Shown: in pieces, positions 25,147 through 32,832 of the stretch
Numbering within the stretch: the stretch's first letter is position 1
Layout of the letters: each line of letters begins with the position of its first letter
Origin: Gemmatimonadota bacterium
GTDB lineage: Bacteria > Gemmatimonadota > Gemmatimonadetes > Longimicrobiales > Gaopeijiaceae
Direction of reading: 5' to 3'
NCBI GenBank assembly: GCA_022823365.1
Contig: JAJDXG010000060.1
Span: 1-42,639, forward strand
DNA length: 42,639 nt
The notes under the pieces: generated by a model
Database searches by the model: none
What the model saw: only the letters and a program-made list of their open reading frames with translations
What the model was told of the DNA's origin: nothing
Program-made: the position numbers and the translations under genes

Positions 25147-26292
25147 ATGACAATGACTTATGCGACTGTCTTGCTGCTCGCACCATTCTTCGTTGCGGGT
25201 CCGGCCATCGCCCAGCGCGTCGACGCCGACGCCTGGACCGCCGCCATCGCCCGCTTCGAACAGAAGATGGAGGCGCAGGTGGCGGCCGATGATGTCGGCG
25301 GGGTCAGCGCAGCCGTTGCGAGGGGCAGCGACGTCGTGTGGGCCCGGGCCTTCGGATGGGCCGACCGCGACCGCCGCATCCCGGCCGGGGTGGGCTCCAT
25401 CTACCGGACGGGCTCCATCTCCAAGACCGTCACCGCCGTGGCGATGATGCGGGCGGTGGAGCGGGGCCACATCGACCTCGACCAGCCGCTGAGCGAGGTC
25501 TTTCCGGCCACCGCCCGCTTCCCCGGGGCGATGGCGGGCGCTCCGGCGCCCACCGTGCGCCAGTTCGCAAGCCACACTTCCGGGCTGGTGCGCGAGCCCG
25601 ATTGGGACATCGCCGCCTCCGGGCCCATCGAAATCTGGCAGGAGCGCGTCGTCGCCTCGATTCCCCTGAGCCGCTTTCAGAACGCGCCGGGCGTGGAATA
25701 CTCCTATTCCAACATCGGCTACGGCACGCTGGGGCTGGCCGTGGCCCGGGCCGCGGGGCGGCCCTTCATGGAGTTCGTCGAAGAGGATGTCTTCAAGCCG
25801 CTGGGCATGACGAGCTCGACCTTCGTCATCGGACCCGAACTCGCGCCCCGGCTGACCGTCGGGTACGTGAACCGCGGGGACGGAAACCCGGATCCGGAAC
25901 AGCCGACCCGCGAGCACGCCGGTCGCGGCTACAAGGTGCCCAACGGAGGCGTCTACTCGACCGTCGGCGATCTGGCCCGCTTCATGGGGGCGCTGCAGGG
26001 GAGGGCATCGCCCGCCATCCTGTCCGCCGAGAGCGTCGCGGAGATGAGCCGGGTTCACACGCCCGAGGACCCCGACAACGGCTATGGCCTCGGCGTGATG
26101 ATCCGCACCACGGACGACGGAGCCCGGCTCATCGGTCACTCGGGTTCGGTGGCCGGCTACAACGCCTACATGCTCTTCGAGCCCGAGTCGGGGCTGGGAG
26201 TCGTCCTGCTGCGCAACTACAACCAGGGCGAGGCCAGCCTGGGCGCCGCGGGCCAGGAACTCCTCGAGGAGCTGCTGGGGGCGCTGCGCTGA
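25147..26292 (+). CDS. Secreted serine hydrolase, class C beta-lactamase family
   Basis: This 381-residue protein has an N-terminal signal peptide (YATVLLLAPFFVAGPAIAQ) and the three penicillin-binding-fold motifs: SxxK at Ser90-Lys93 (GSISKTVTA), YSN at 187-189 (YSYSNIGY) and HSG at 331-333 (IGHSGSVAGY). Such proteins act as esterases, D-aminopeptidases, peptidoglycan DD-peptidases or, rarely, beta-lactamases. The sequence does not decide which. Being next to a secreted amidohydrolase, peptide or ester scavenging is a reasonable inference. The start at the ATG at 25147 is chosen because the signal peptide begins there; the frame is open upstream to 25069. Confidence 0.9.
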   Translation: MTMTYATVLLLAPFFVAGPAIAQRVDADAWTAAIARFEQKMEAQVAADDVGGVSAAVARGSDVVWARAFGWADRDRRIPAGVGSIYRTGSISKTVTAVAMMRAVERGHIDLDQPLSEVFPATARFPGAMAGAPAPTVRQFASHTSGLVREPDWDIAASGPIEIWQERVVASIPLSRFQNAPGVEYSYSNIGYGTLGLAVARAAGRPFMEFVEEDVFKPLGMTSSTFVIGPELAPRLTVGYVNRGDGNPDPEQPTREHAGRGYKVPNGGVYSTVGDLARFMGALQGRASPAILSAESVAEMSRVHTPEDPDNGYGLGVMIRTTDDGARLIGHSGSVAGYNAYMLFEPESGLGVVLLRNYNQGEASLGAAGQELLEELLGALR

Positions 26293-26330
26293 GTTGGCCC
26301 GGTCCGGAAGCGCAAGCCGGCCGGATCCGC

Positions 26331-27410
26331 TCAGCCTGCGTCGAACAGGCGCATCTGACCGCTCCGCTCGGGCCTGCGGAACCCGTCCGTCGCCAGCTCG
26401 TACGATCGCCGCTTCAGCCCGAGCTTGCGGCAGGTGACCCGGCAGAGGTTGCCCAGATGCTCGGCGAAGGGGCCTCTCCCGCGCCCGCGCCGCCCGAAAC
26501 GGGAGTCGTAGAGCCTCCCGCCGTGCACCTCCCTGAGCCGCCGGAGCACCTTGTTGCGCCGGTCGGGGAAGTGCTGCTCGAGCCACTCGGCGAACAGTTC
26601 CTTCACTCCGAGAGGGAGCCGCAGCAGCATCATCCCCGCGTGCGAAGCGCCCGCCTCGCGCGCAGCGCCGAGAATCTCCGGCAGCTCGTGATCGTTCAGC
26701 CCCGGAATCAGCGGAGCCACGTTCACGCCCACCGGAATCCCGGCCTCCGCCAGCGCCCGCACCGCCGCCAGCCTGCGCGCGGGAATCGACGTTCTCGGCT
26801 CCATCACCCGGCGGAGATCGTTTCGAAGCGTCGTGATCGAAAGCGTCACCATTGCCGTTCCATGCTCAGCCATGCGCGAGAGGATGTCGATGTCCCTCGC
26901 CACCAGGTGGTTCTTCGTGACGATCGACACGGGATGGCGGCATTCAAGCAACACCTCCAGGCAAGCGCGCGTGATCCGCAGCCGGCGCTCAACCGGCTGG
27001 TAGGGGTCGGTGACGCCGCTGAGCGCGAGCGTCCGAGGCTTCCAGGCGCGCGCGGACAACGCCTTCTTCAGCAACGCCGGGGCATCAGGCTTGACCATGA
27101 TCCGGCTCTCGAAGTCGAGCCCCGCGGAGAAGCCCAGGTACTCGTGGGTGGGTCTCGCGTAGCAGTAGCTGCACCCGTGCTCACAGCCCCGGTACGGATT
27201 CAGGCTGACCGAGAAACCCAGGTCCGGACTCGAATTGTGCGAGATGACGCTGCGGGACCGGTCGATGAAGAATCGGGTCTTGCGAGGCTGCTCGTGCTCA
27301 TCGCCCGGCTCCGCTGCCGGCTCCAGATGAAGCCGCTCGAAGCGGTTGGGCAGATCGTGCGAGGCTCCGCGGCCTCGGACAGGCAATCGCATTGGGGATG
27401 GCGGGTCCAT
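26331..27410 (-). CDS. Radical SAM protein, PA0069/spore-photolyase-like family
   Basis: This 359-residue cytosolic protein binds a 4Fe-4S cluster through Cys76, Cys80 and Cys83 (GCEHGCSYCY) and should use S-adenosylmethionine to start radical chemistry. The opening RGRGASHDLPNRFERL and the stretch SVSLNPYRGCEHGCSYCYAR are characteristic of the PA0069-type proteins, which are distantly related to spore photoproduct lyase; their substrate is not known to me. The C-terminal part has basic patches (RFGRRGRGRG, RKLGLKRRSYEL) that could contact nucleic acid. The start is the ATG at 27410. It converges with the serine hydrolase gene 38 bases away and is divergent from an amidohydrolase gene. Confidence 0.9.
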   Translation of the reverse strand: MDPPSPMRLPVRGRGASHDLPNRFERLHLEPAAEPGDEHEQPRKTRFFIDRSRSVISHNSSPDLGFSVSLNPYRGCEHGCSYCYARPTHEYLGFSAGLDFESRIMVKPDAPALLKKALSARAWKPRTLALSGVTDPYQPVERRLRITRACLEVLLECRHPVSIVTKNHLVARDIDILSRMAEHGTAMVTLSITTLRNDLRRVMEPRTSIPARRLAAVRALAEAGIPVGVNVAPLIPGLNDHELPEILGAAREAGASHAGMMLLRLPLGVKELFAEWLEQHFPDRRNKVLRRLREVHGGRLYDSRFGRRGRGRGPFAEHLGNLCRVTCRKLGLKRRSYELATDGFRRPERSGQMRLFDAG

Positions 27411-27463
27411 GAGGATCTCGGGAGCCAGGACGTTGCCAGCGGGCGCCCCGATGAGGCTCGGGG

Positions 27464-27492
27464 TTGAAGATTCGGTGTTTATTCGGTAACAT
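27464..27492 (+). promoter_or_regulatory. Candidate sigma-70-type promoter of the amidohydrolase gene at 27642
   Basis: TTGAAG (27464-27469) and TAACAT (27487-27492) are 17 bases apart in an AT-rich patch that stands out from the GC-rich surroundings. Each matches four of six consensus positions. The leader to the start codon would be about 140 bases. Confidence 0.45.
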
Positions 27493-27641
27493 GACCGGCC
27501 GTAGTCGCGCAAGGGTGCGGCGGAGGCGCGCGCGGGCGGTGTCGCAAATCCGGCCGCGGCGGTATGCTGGACGCTCGGGCACCGCGCTCGCCCTGAGAGT
27601 CGCGCCCGCGTCGAGCAGTACGTAGCGGAGGAGTCGATCCC

Positions 27642-28982
27642 ATGCAGAAACCGCGTCCACCTGGAGCGCTCGCGGCAGTTGCTCTGATCCTTGGCCTCGC
27701 GCTTCCGGGCCTCGCTTCGCCCCACCCTGCCGGCGCGCAGGGCGGAACCATGGCCCTGGTGGGCGGGATGCTGCTGGACGGGTACGAGACGCCTCCCATC
27801 CACCACGCGGCGGTCGTCATCGAGGGCAATCGCATCGTTGCCGTGGGACCGGCGACCGAGGTCGAGATCCCCGCCGGCGCCGAGATCATCAGCACGGAGG
27901 GCATGACCATGCTCCCCGGACTGGTCGACCTGCACGTCCACCTTATGATCCTCGGCCACGGGGAGTATTCCGAGTGGTGGCCCATCCTCGACAAGGCACG
28001 CGAGGAGATGATGGCCATCTCCGCGAAGCAGCTCTTGTTGGCCGGCGTTACCACGGCCGTGGATCTGGGCGCCCCGATGGAGATCCTGAACGTGCGGGAC
28101 GACATCAACGAAGGCCGGCTCCAGGGTCCGCGCATGCTGGTGAGCGGCCCCTGGATCACCCGCGCCGGGCGGCAGTGGCCGGACTGGTTCCAACGCCGCA
28201 TTGCCTCCCCGGAGGAGGCCGCCGAGCAGACCGACGACCTCATTGGCGCCGGGGTCGACGTCATCAAGATCTGGGCCGGGATGACCGAAGACGACATGCG
28301 CGCGGTCGTTGAGGCCGCGCATCGGCGGGGGGTCGAGGTCCACACCCATCTCTATGCGCCGGAGGACATGTGGGCGGCCATCCGGGCCGGCACCGATGTC
28401 ATCCAGCACGCGGGGTCGGGGGGCAACCCGCCCTATGGCGAAGATCTCATTGCCGAGGTGGCGCACCGCGGTATCCCCGTGGTCCAGACGATCGCCCATC
28501 GCATCTGGGTATATCCCGCGACCCTGGAGTTTCCGGAGCGGCTGCAGGATCGCAGGCTGAAGGAGGATCTCCCGCCCGACCTGTACCGGGAGTTTCAGCG
28601 TTCCTTCGAGGACTTCCACCGGAATTCGTATTTCCGGACGACGCCCCGCCAGATCCGCAACTCGGAGATTGCGGCGCGGCAGTTCATCGAGGGAGGCGCG
28701 GTGATCGCCATGGGCACCGATTCGGGTTCGCCGATGAACTTCCACACGGAGGCAGCGTGGCGGGAGATCTCGGCTCTGGTGGACTCGGGCATGACACCGC
28801 TGGCCGCGATCTCCGCCTCGACCAAGACCGGGGCCGAGGTCATCGGGCGGGGCAGGGACCTGGGCACGATCGAGCCGGGGAAGCTCGCCGACATCATCGT
28901 CGTCGAGGGGAATCCGCTGTTCGACATCAACGTGCTGGGATATGTCCGGATGGTGGTGAAGGACGGTGTGAGGTACAAATGA
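27642..28982 (+). CDS. Secreted amidohydrolase, copy 1 of a tandem pair
   Basis: This 446-residue exported enzyme has a signal peptide (AAVALILGLALPGLASPHPAG) and a full amidohydrolase metal site: His98/His100 in VDLHVHL, Lys209 in VIKIWAG, His234/His236 in VHTHLYAP, His256 in IQHAGSG and Asp360 in GTDSGSP. A binuclear site with carboxylated lysine fits COG1228-type peptidases and ureide hydrolases. GGAGGA at 27627-27632 supports the ATG at 27642. The next gene encodes another enzyme of the same superfamily, and the two are about 60 bases apart, so they probably form one transcript. The low identity between them suggests different substrates. Confidence 0.9.
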   Translation: MQKPRPPGALAAVALILGLALPGLASPHPAGAQGGTMALVGGMLLDGYETPPIHHAAVVIEGNRIVAVGPATEVEIPAGAEIISTEGMTMLPGLVDLHVHLMILGHGEYSEWWPILDKAREEMMAISAKQLLLAGVTTAVDLGAPMEILNVRDDINEGRLQGPRMLVSGPWITRAGRQWPDWFQRRIASPEEAAEQTDDLIGAGVDVIKIWAGMTEDDMRAVVEAAHRRGVEVHTHLYAPEDMWAAIRAGTDVIQHAGSGGNPPYGEDLIAEVAHRGIPVVQTIAHRIWVYPATLEFPERLQDRRLKEDLPPDLYREFQRSFEDFHRNSYFRTTPRQIRNSEIAARQFIEGGAVIAMGTDSGSPMNFHTEAAWREISALVDSGMTPLAAISASTKTGAEVIGRGRDLGTIEPGKLADIIVVEGNPLFDINVLGYVRMVVKDGVRYK

Positions 28983-29043
28983 CTGCAGGCGTTGCGGAGT
29001 GTCCCGCAAACGCGGGCCGAACAGACTACCGGGGAGGGAGGGC

Positions 29044-30471
29044 ATGAAACGCGCACGACGGCTTGGCACGGCGACGGCGATCCGGCAGGGGCATCAGCGG
29101 GAGCGGCCCGGCGCGAAGCGCGCGCGAGCCCGATTCCTTCTGCTCTCGGCGGTTTCCTGGGCCGTAGTGGCTTCCGGCATCGACGCCCAGCGCGTCACCC
29201 TGCCCGACAGCACCGAGGTGACGGCCATCGTGGCCGGGCGCCTCATCGACGGCGTGGACGGCAGCGTGCGTGAGAACGTCACCATCGTCGTGCGCGGCAC
29301 CCGCCTGGAGGCGGTGGGCGCGGACGTCGCGGTGCCCGCGGGGGCGACCCGCATCGACCTCTCCGACCACACCGTGATGCCCGGCTTCATCGACCTGCAC
29401 ACGCACATCACCAGCGACCCCGGGGCCGGCCGGGAGAGCGGCCTGCGCCGCTGGCCCGGCCACCTGGCCATCGCCGGCGTCATGAACGCCAGAATCACCC
29501 TGGAGGCGGGCTTCACCACCATCCGCAACGTCGGCAGCGACGACTTCGCCGACGTGGCGCTGCGCGATGCCATCAACGCGGGCATGGTGCCGGGCCCGCG
29601 CATCTACACGGCCGTGCACTCCCTCGGGATCACGGGCGGACACTGCGACAACAACGGCTATCGCCCGGACATCTTCGAGGAGCCGGGAGTGGAGGACGGC
29701 ATCGCCCAGGGGATCGAGCGCGTGCGCGAGGCGGTGAACTACCAGATCAAGTATGGCGCCGACGTGATCAAGTTCTGCGCCACCGGCGGCGTCCTGTCGT
29801 TGGGCACCGCAGTCGGCGTGCAGCAGTACACCGAGGAGGAGATGGTCGTCCTGGTGCAGACTGCCAATATGGCCGAGCGTACGGTAGCTGCCCACGCCCA
29901 CGGCCTGGACGGGATCAAGGCCGCCGTGCGCGCCGGCGTCACCTCCATCGAGCACGGGTCCATGCTCGACGGCGAGACCGTCCGGCTGATGGCCGAACAC
30001 GGGACCTACCTGGTGCCCACCATGATGGCCTTCGAGGATGTTCGCGAGCGGGCGCTGGCGGGCACGCTCGGCGGGCTGCCCGGCCTGAAGGCGATCGAGA
30101 TCTACCCGTATTTCCGCGAGTCCATTCAGCTGGCGATGCGGGAGGGCGTGAAGATCGGCTTCGGCACCGACGCCGGCGTTTTCCCGCACGGTGAGAATGC
30201 TGGAGAGTTCCGCCTCCTGGTGGACGTGGGTATGTCACCGACCGATGCGATTCTGGCCGCCACCCGTGAAGCGGCGGAGGTGTTGCATCGAACGGAGGAA
30301 CTGGGCAGCGTGGAGGCGGGCAAGGTAGCCGACCTGGTGGCCGTGCGCGGAGATCCGCTGGCCGACATCGATCTGCTGCGTAACATCGACTTCGTCATGA
30401 AGGACGGCGTGGTCTACAAGCAGGACGGACGCGGCGCGCGACGTCCCGCGACCGATGGAGGGGGTTGCTAG
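29044..30471 (+). CDS. Secreted amidohydrolase, copy 2 of a tandem pair
   Basis: This 475-residue protein has a long arginine-rich N-terminus, then a hydrophobic segment (FLLLSAVSWAVVASGIDAQ) expected to be cut near residue 49. The metal site is His119/His121 in DLHTHIT, Lys243 in VIKFCATGG, His284/His286 in AAHAHGL, His304 in SIEHGSM and Asp376 in FGTDAGVFPHG. The HSLGITGGHCD segment (192-202) and the D-A-G-V-F-P-H-G ending resemble the Xaa-Pro/Xaa-Arg dipeptidase amidohydrolases more closely than the neighbouring copy does. A GGGAGGGAGGG ribosome site precedes the ATG at 29044. The Tat-exported epimerase-like gene starts 59 bases after the stop. Confidence 0.9.
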   Translation: MKRARRLGTATAIRQGHQRERPGAKRARARFLLLSAVSWAVVASGIDAQRVTLPDSTEVTAIVAGRLIDGVDGSVRENVTIVVRGTRLEAVGADVAVPAGATRIDLSDHTVMPGFIDLHTHITSDPGAGRESGLRRWPGHLAIAGVMNARITLEAGFTTIRNVGSDDFADVALRDAINAGMVPGPRIYTAVHSLGITGGHCDNNGYRPDIFEEPGVEDGIAQGIERVREAVNYQIKYGADVIKFCATGGVLSLGTAVGVQQYTEEEMVVLVQTANMAERTVAAHAHGLDGIKAAVRAGVTSIEHGSMLDGETVRLMAEHGTYLVPTMMAFEDVRERALAGTLGGLPGLKAIEIYPYFRESIQLAMREGVKIGFGTDAGVFPHGENAGEFRLLVDVGMSPTDAILAATREAAEVLHRTEELGSVEAGKVADLVAVRGDPLADIDLLRNIDFVMKDGVVYKQDGRGARRPATDGGGC

Positions 30472-30530
30472 AGAGCGGCCCTGTCTGGCAGCCCGACACA
30501 ATTCACAATCTGACGGGGAAAGGTGGGACC

Positions 30531-31670
30531 ATGACGACGAATCGACGCGACTTCCTCCGCATGTCGGCGCTCGCAGGCGGCGGGCTGAGCCTCGGCCTGG
30601 CGTACCCGGCCTCGCTGAACGGCCATGGGCTCGAAGCGGTCCAGTTGCCGCGCAGACCTTCCCGCATTCTTCTTCTCGGGGGCACCGGGTTCATCGGCCC
30701 CTGGCAGGTGAACCGCATCCTGTCGCAGGGCCACGAGCTCACCCTGTTCAACCGCGGCCGCAGCCAGCCGCGCATGTTTCAGGACCAGTTCGCCGGCCTG
30801 GAAAACCTCATTGGCGACCGGGACGGCGACCTTTCGTCCCTGGAGGGCAACCGCACCTGGGACGTCGTCATCGACAACTCCGGCTACACGCCCGACCAGG
30901 TTCGCGACACCGCCCGCCTGCTGGTGGACCGGACCGATCAGTATCTCTTCATCTCCACGCAGGCCGCCTACATGTCCCGGGTGGAGATCGGCATCGACGA
31001 GGATGCCCCGGTGGGACAGGCGGACCTGCCGATGGAGGAATGGGAAGGCTACGGGCCGATGAAGGCGCTGGCGGAACAGGAGCTTCAGGCCGCCTTCGGG
31101 GATCGCTGCACCATCGTTCGTCCGGGCCTGGTGGCCGGCCCCGGAGACCGCAGCGACCGCTTCACCTACTGGTGCGCGCGCATGGACCGGGGCGGGGAAG
31201 TGCTCGCCCCCAACACCCCCATGGATCCCGTCCAGTACATCGACGTGCGCGACCTGGCCGAGTTCATGGTCCATCTTCTGGAACAGGAGACAAGAGGGGT
31301 CTACAACGTGATCGGACCGGAGGGCGACCTGCACATGGAGGAATTCCTGTACGGGATCAAGGCGGTGACGTCGACGCCCTCGAACCTTACGTTCGTGACC
31401 CTCGACTTCCTGCGGGATCAGGGCGTCCGCCCCTGGAGCGACCTGCCGGTCTGGCAGCCGCCCGTGGGACCGACCGCGGGCTTCGCGCGCATGAGCCGCG
31501 CCCGCGGCATGGCTGCCGGCCTCCGCTATCGACCGCTCGCGGTCACCGCTGCCGAAACGCTCGAGTGGTGGAAGGAGCTTCCCGAGGAGGATCGGATGAC
31601 GATGGGCGCCGGACTTGCCCCCGAGCGCGAAGCGGAGGTGCTCGCGGCCTGGCACCGGCGGTCCGGCTAG
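30531..31670 (+). CDS. NAD-dependent epimerase/dehydratase-like protein with a Tat signal
   Basis: This 379-residue extended SDR-type protein carries a twin-arginine leader at its very start (NRRDFLRMSALAGGG). It should be exported folded, probably with its nucleotide bound. The Rossmann motif GGTGFIGPWQV is at about residues 46-56 and an asparagine-serine-glycine-tyrosine stretch (DNSGYTPDQV) follows the fourth strand. The usual YxxxK pair could be YGPMK near residue 180. It resembles NAD-dependent epimerases that act on nucleotide sugars or on oxidised sugar side chains. The ATG at 30531 is the only start that gives the Tat leader, and a G-rich ribosome site precedes it. The substrate is unknown. 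Confidence 0.82.
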   Translation: MTTNRRDFLRMSALAGGGLSLGLAYPASLNGHGLEAVQLPRRPSRILLLGGTGFIGPWQVNRILSQGHELTLFNRGRSQPRMFQDQFAGLENLIGDRDGDLSSLEGNRTWDVVIDNSGYTPDQVRDTARLLVDRTDQYLFISTQAAYMSRVEIGIDEDAPVGQADLPMEEWEGYGPMKALAEQELQAAFGDRCTIVRPGLVAGPGDRSDRFTYWCARMDRGGEVLAPNTPMDPVQYIDVRDLAEFMVHLLEQETRGVYNVIGPEGDLHMEEFLYGIKAVTSTPSNLTFVTLDFLRDQGVRPWSDLPVWQPPVGPTAGFARMSRARGMAAGLRYRPLAVTAAETLEWWKELPEEDRMTMGAGLAPEREAEVLAAWHRRSG

Positions 31671-31717
31671 CCGCCGCGCGGCGAACTCCTCCCGGCGCCT
31701 CGACGCGCCCCGCCGGC

Positions 31718-31735
31718 CTGCGCGCTCGCGCGCAG
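31718..31735 (+). terminator. GC-rich hairpin between the epimerase and creatininase genes
   Basis: A seven-base-pair stem (CTGCGCG with CGCGCAG) closes a four-base loop, but no T-run follows. It may end or slow transcription or stabilise mRNA. The 193-base gap (31671-31863) holds nothing else I can support. Confidence 0.3.
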
Positions 31736-31863
31736 TGAGCACCGGCCGCGAGAGGGTGCAGCCGGCCGGGAATTCCTTGCGTAGCATCGGGCCGCCGGTT
31801 ACGGTGCCGATGCATCTACCCCGGTCGTTTTCCGACCGCAGTCCCGCACTCCCGGAGGCATCG

Positions 31864-32739
31864 ATGGCCCGGTTCGTGAAGCTGTTCGTTCTCATCCTGC
31901 TTTCCGCACCCATTGCGCTCGCGGCCCAGCAGGCGCCTCGACCCGGGAGCGGTGGAAACCCGATCGATCCCGACACGCCGCGTCCCATCGACGCGCTGGA
32001 GTCGGTCTGGATCGAGGAACTCACCTTCATGGAGGTCCGTGACGCGATCCGCTCCGGGAAGACCACCGTCATCGTGCCCACGGGAGGGGTTGAGGAAAAC
32101 GGCCCCTACCTGGCGGGCGGCAAGCACAATTACATCCTGCAGCAGACGGCGGAGGCGGTTGCGCGCAAGCTCGGGAATGCGCTGATCGCCCCGATCATCA
32201 AGTACGTGCCCGAAGGAGAGATCGACCTGGAACCCGGCACCATCCGCTATCCGGGCACCATCGGGGTCAGGGTCGAGACCTTCAAGGCGGTGCTCACCGA
32301 TGTCTCCACGGCCCTGCGGGCCAACGGCTTCGAACACATCGTCCTCATCGGCGACAGCGGAGGCAACCAGCAGCCGCAGGTGGAGGTCGCGGAGGCGCTC
32401 TCGGCCAAATGGACCGATGGCAAGACCGGCATCCACCACATCCCCGAGTACTACAACTGGGTGGACCGCCAGCAATGGCTGCGCGAAAGGGGCATCAACG
32501 AGGTGATGCAGGACCCCGGCCTGCACGACGAGTTCAGCGCCACCTCCATCATGATGCTCACCGATCCCACCACCGTACGAATGGAGCAGCGCATTCGCGC
32601 GGGACATTTCTCCATCAACGGCGTCGACCTGGCGCCCATCCCCCGCACCCTGGCCCTCGGAAGCGAGCTCGTGGACTGGATCGCCGATCTCACCGTGGCC
32701 GCCATCCACGAGGCGACCGGGGAAACGGACGGAAGTTGA
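31864..32739 (+). CDS. Exported creatininase-family protein with altered metal-ligand positions
   Basis: This 291-residue protein has a Sec signal peptide (LFVLILLSAPIALAAQ). The creatininase fold is recognisable from PTGGVEENGPYLAGGKHN (residues 72-89) and GDSGGNQQPQ (163-172). Against the usual family pattern, Glu77 is kept. The histidine two residues later is Asn79, the aspartate that normally binds metal is His88, and the histidine of the GHGGN-type motif is Ser165. The metal site is therefore rebuilt or lost. Creatininase relatives hydrolyse cyclic amides or formamides. This exported subgroup may bind a different metal or substrate. The ATG at 31864 gives the signal peptide. It is followed by the CocE-like gene after 93 bases. 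Confidence 0.8.
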   Translation: MARFVKLFVLILLSAPIALAAQQAPRPGSGGNPIDPDTPRPIDALESVWIEELTFMEVRDAIRSGKTTVIVPTGGVEENGPYLAGGKHNYILQQTAEAVARKLGNALIAPIIKYVPEGEIDLEPGTIRYPGTIGVRVETFKAVLTDVSTALRANGFEHIVLIGDSGGNQQPQVEVAEALSAKWTDGKTGIHHIPEYYNWVDRQQWLRERGINEVMQDPGLHDEFSATSIMMLTDPTTVRMEQRIRAGHFSINGVDLAPIPRTLALGSELVDWIADLTVAAIHEATGETDGS

Positions 32740-32832
32740 TGTCCGCCGGCTTGGAATGGCCCGGGCCGGCACCCGAAGAAACGCGTTCGTCGATCAGTCG
32801 GGCTGGAATACCACACCTCTAAGGAGATCTTC

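Noticed and set aside
26293..26330. CCGG-rich inverted repeat between two convergent genes
   Set aside because: The stem is only four to six base pairs, with no T-run on either strand; expected by chance at this GC content.
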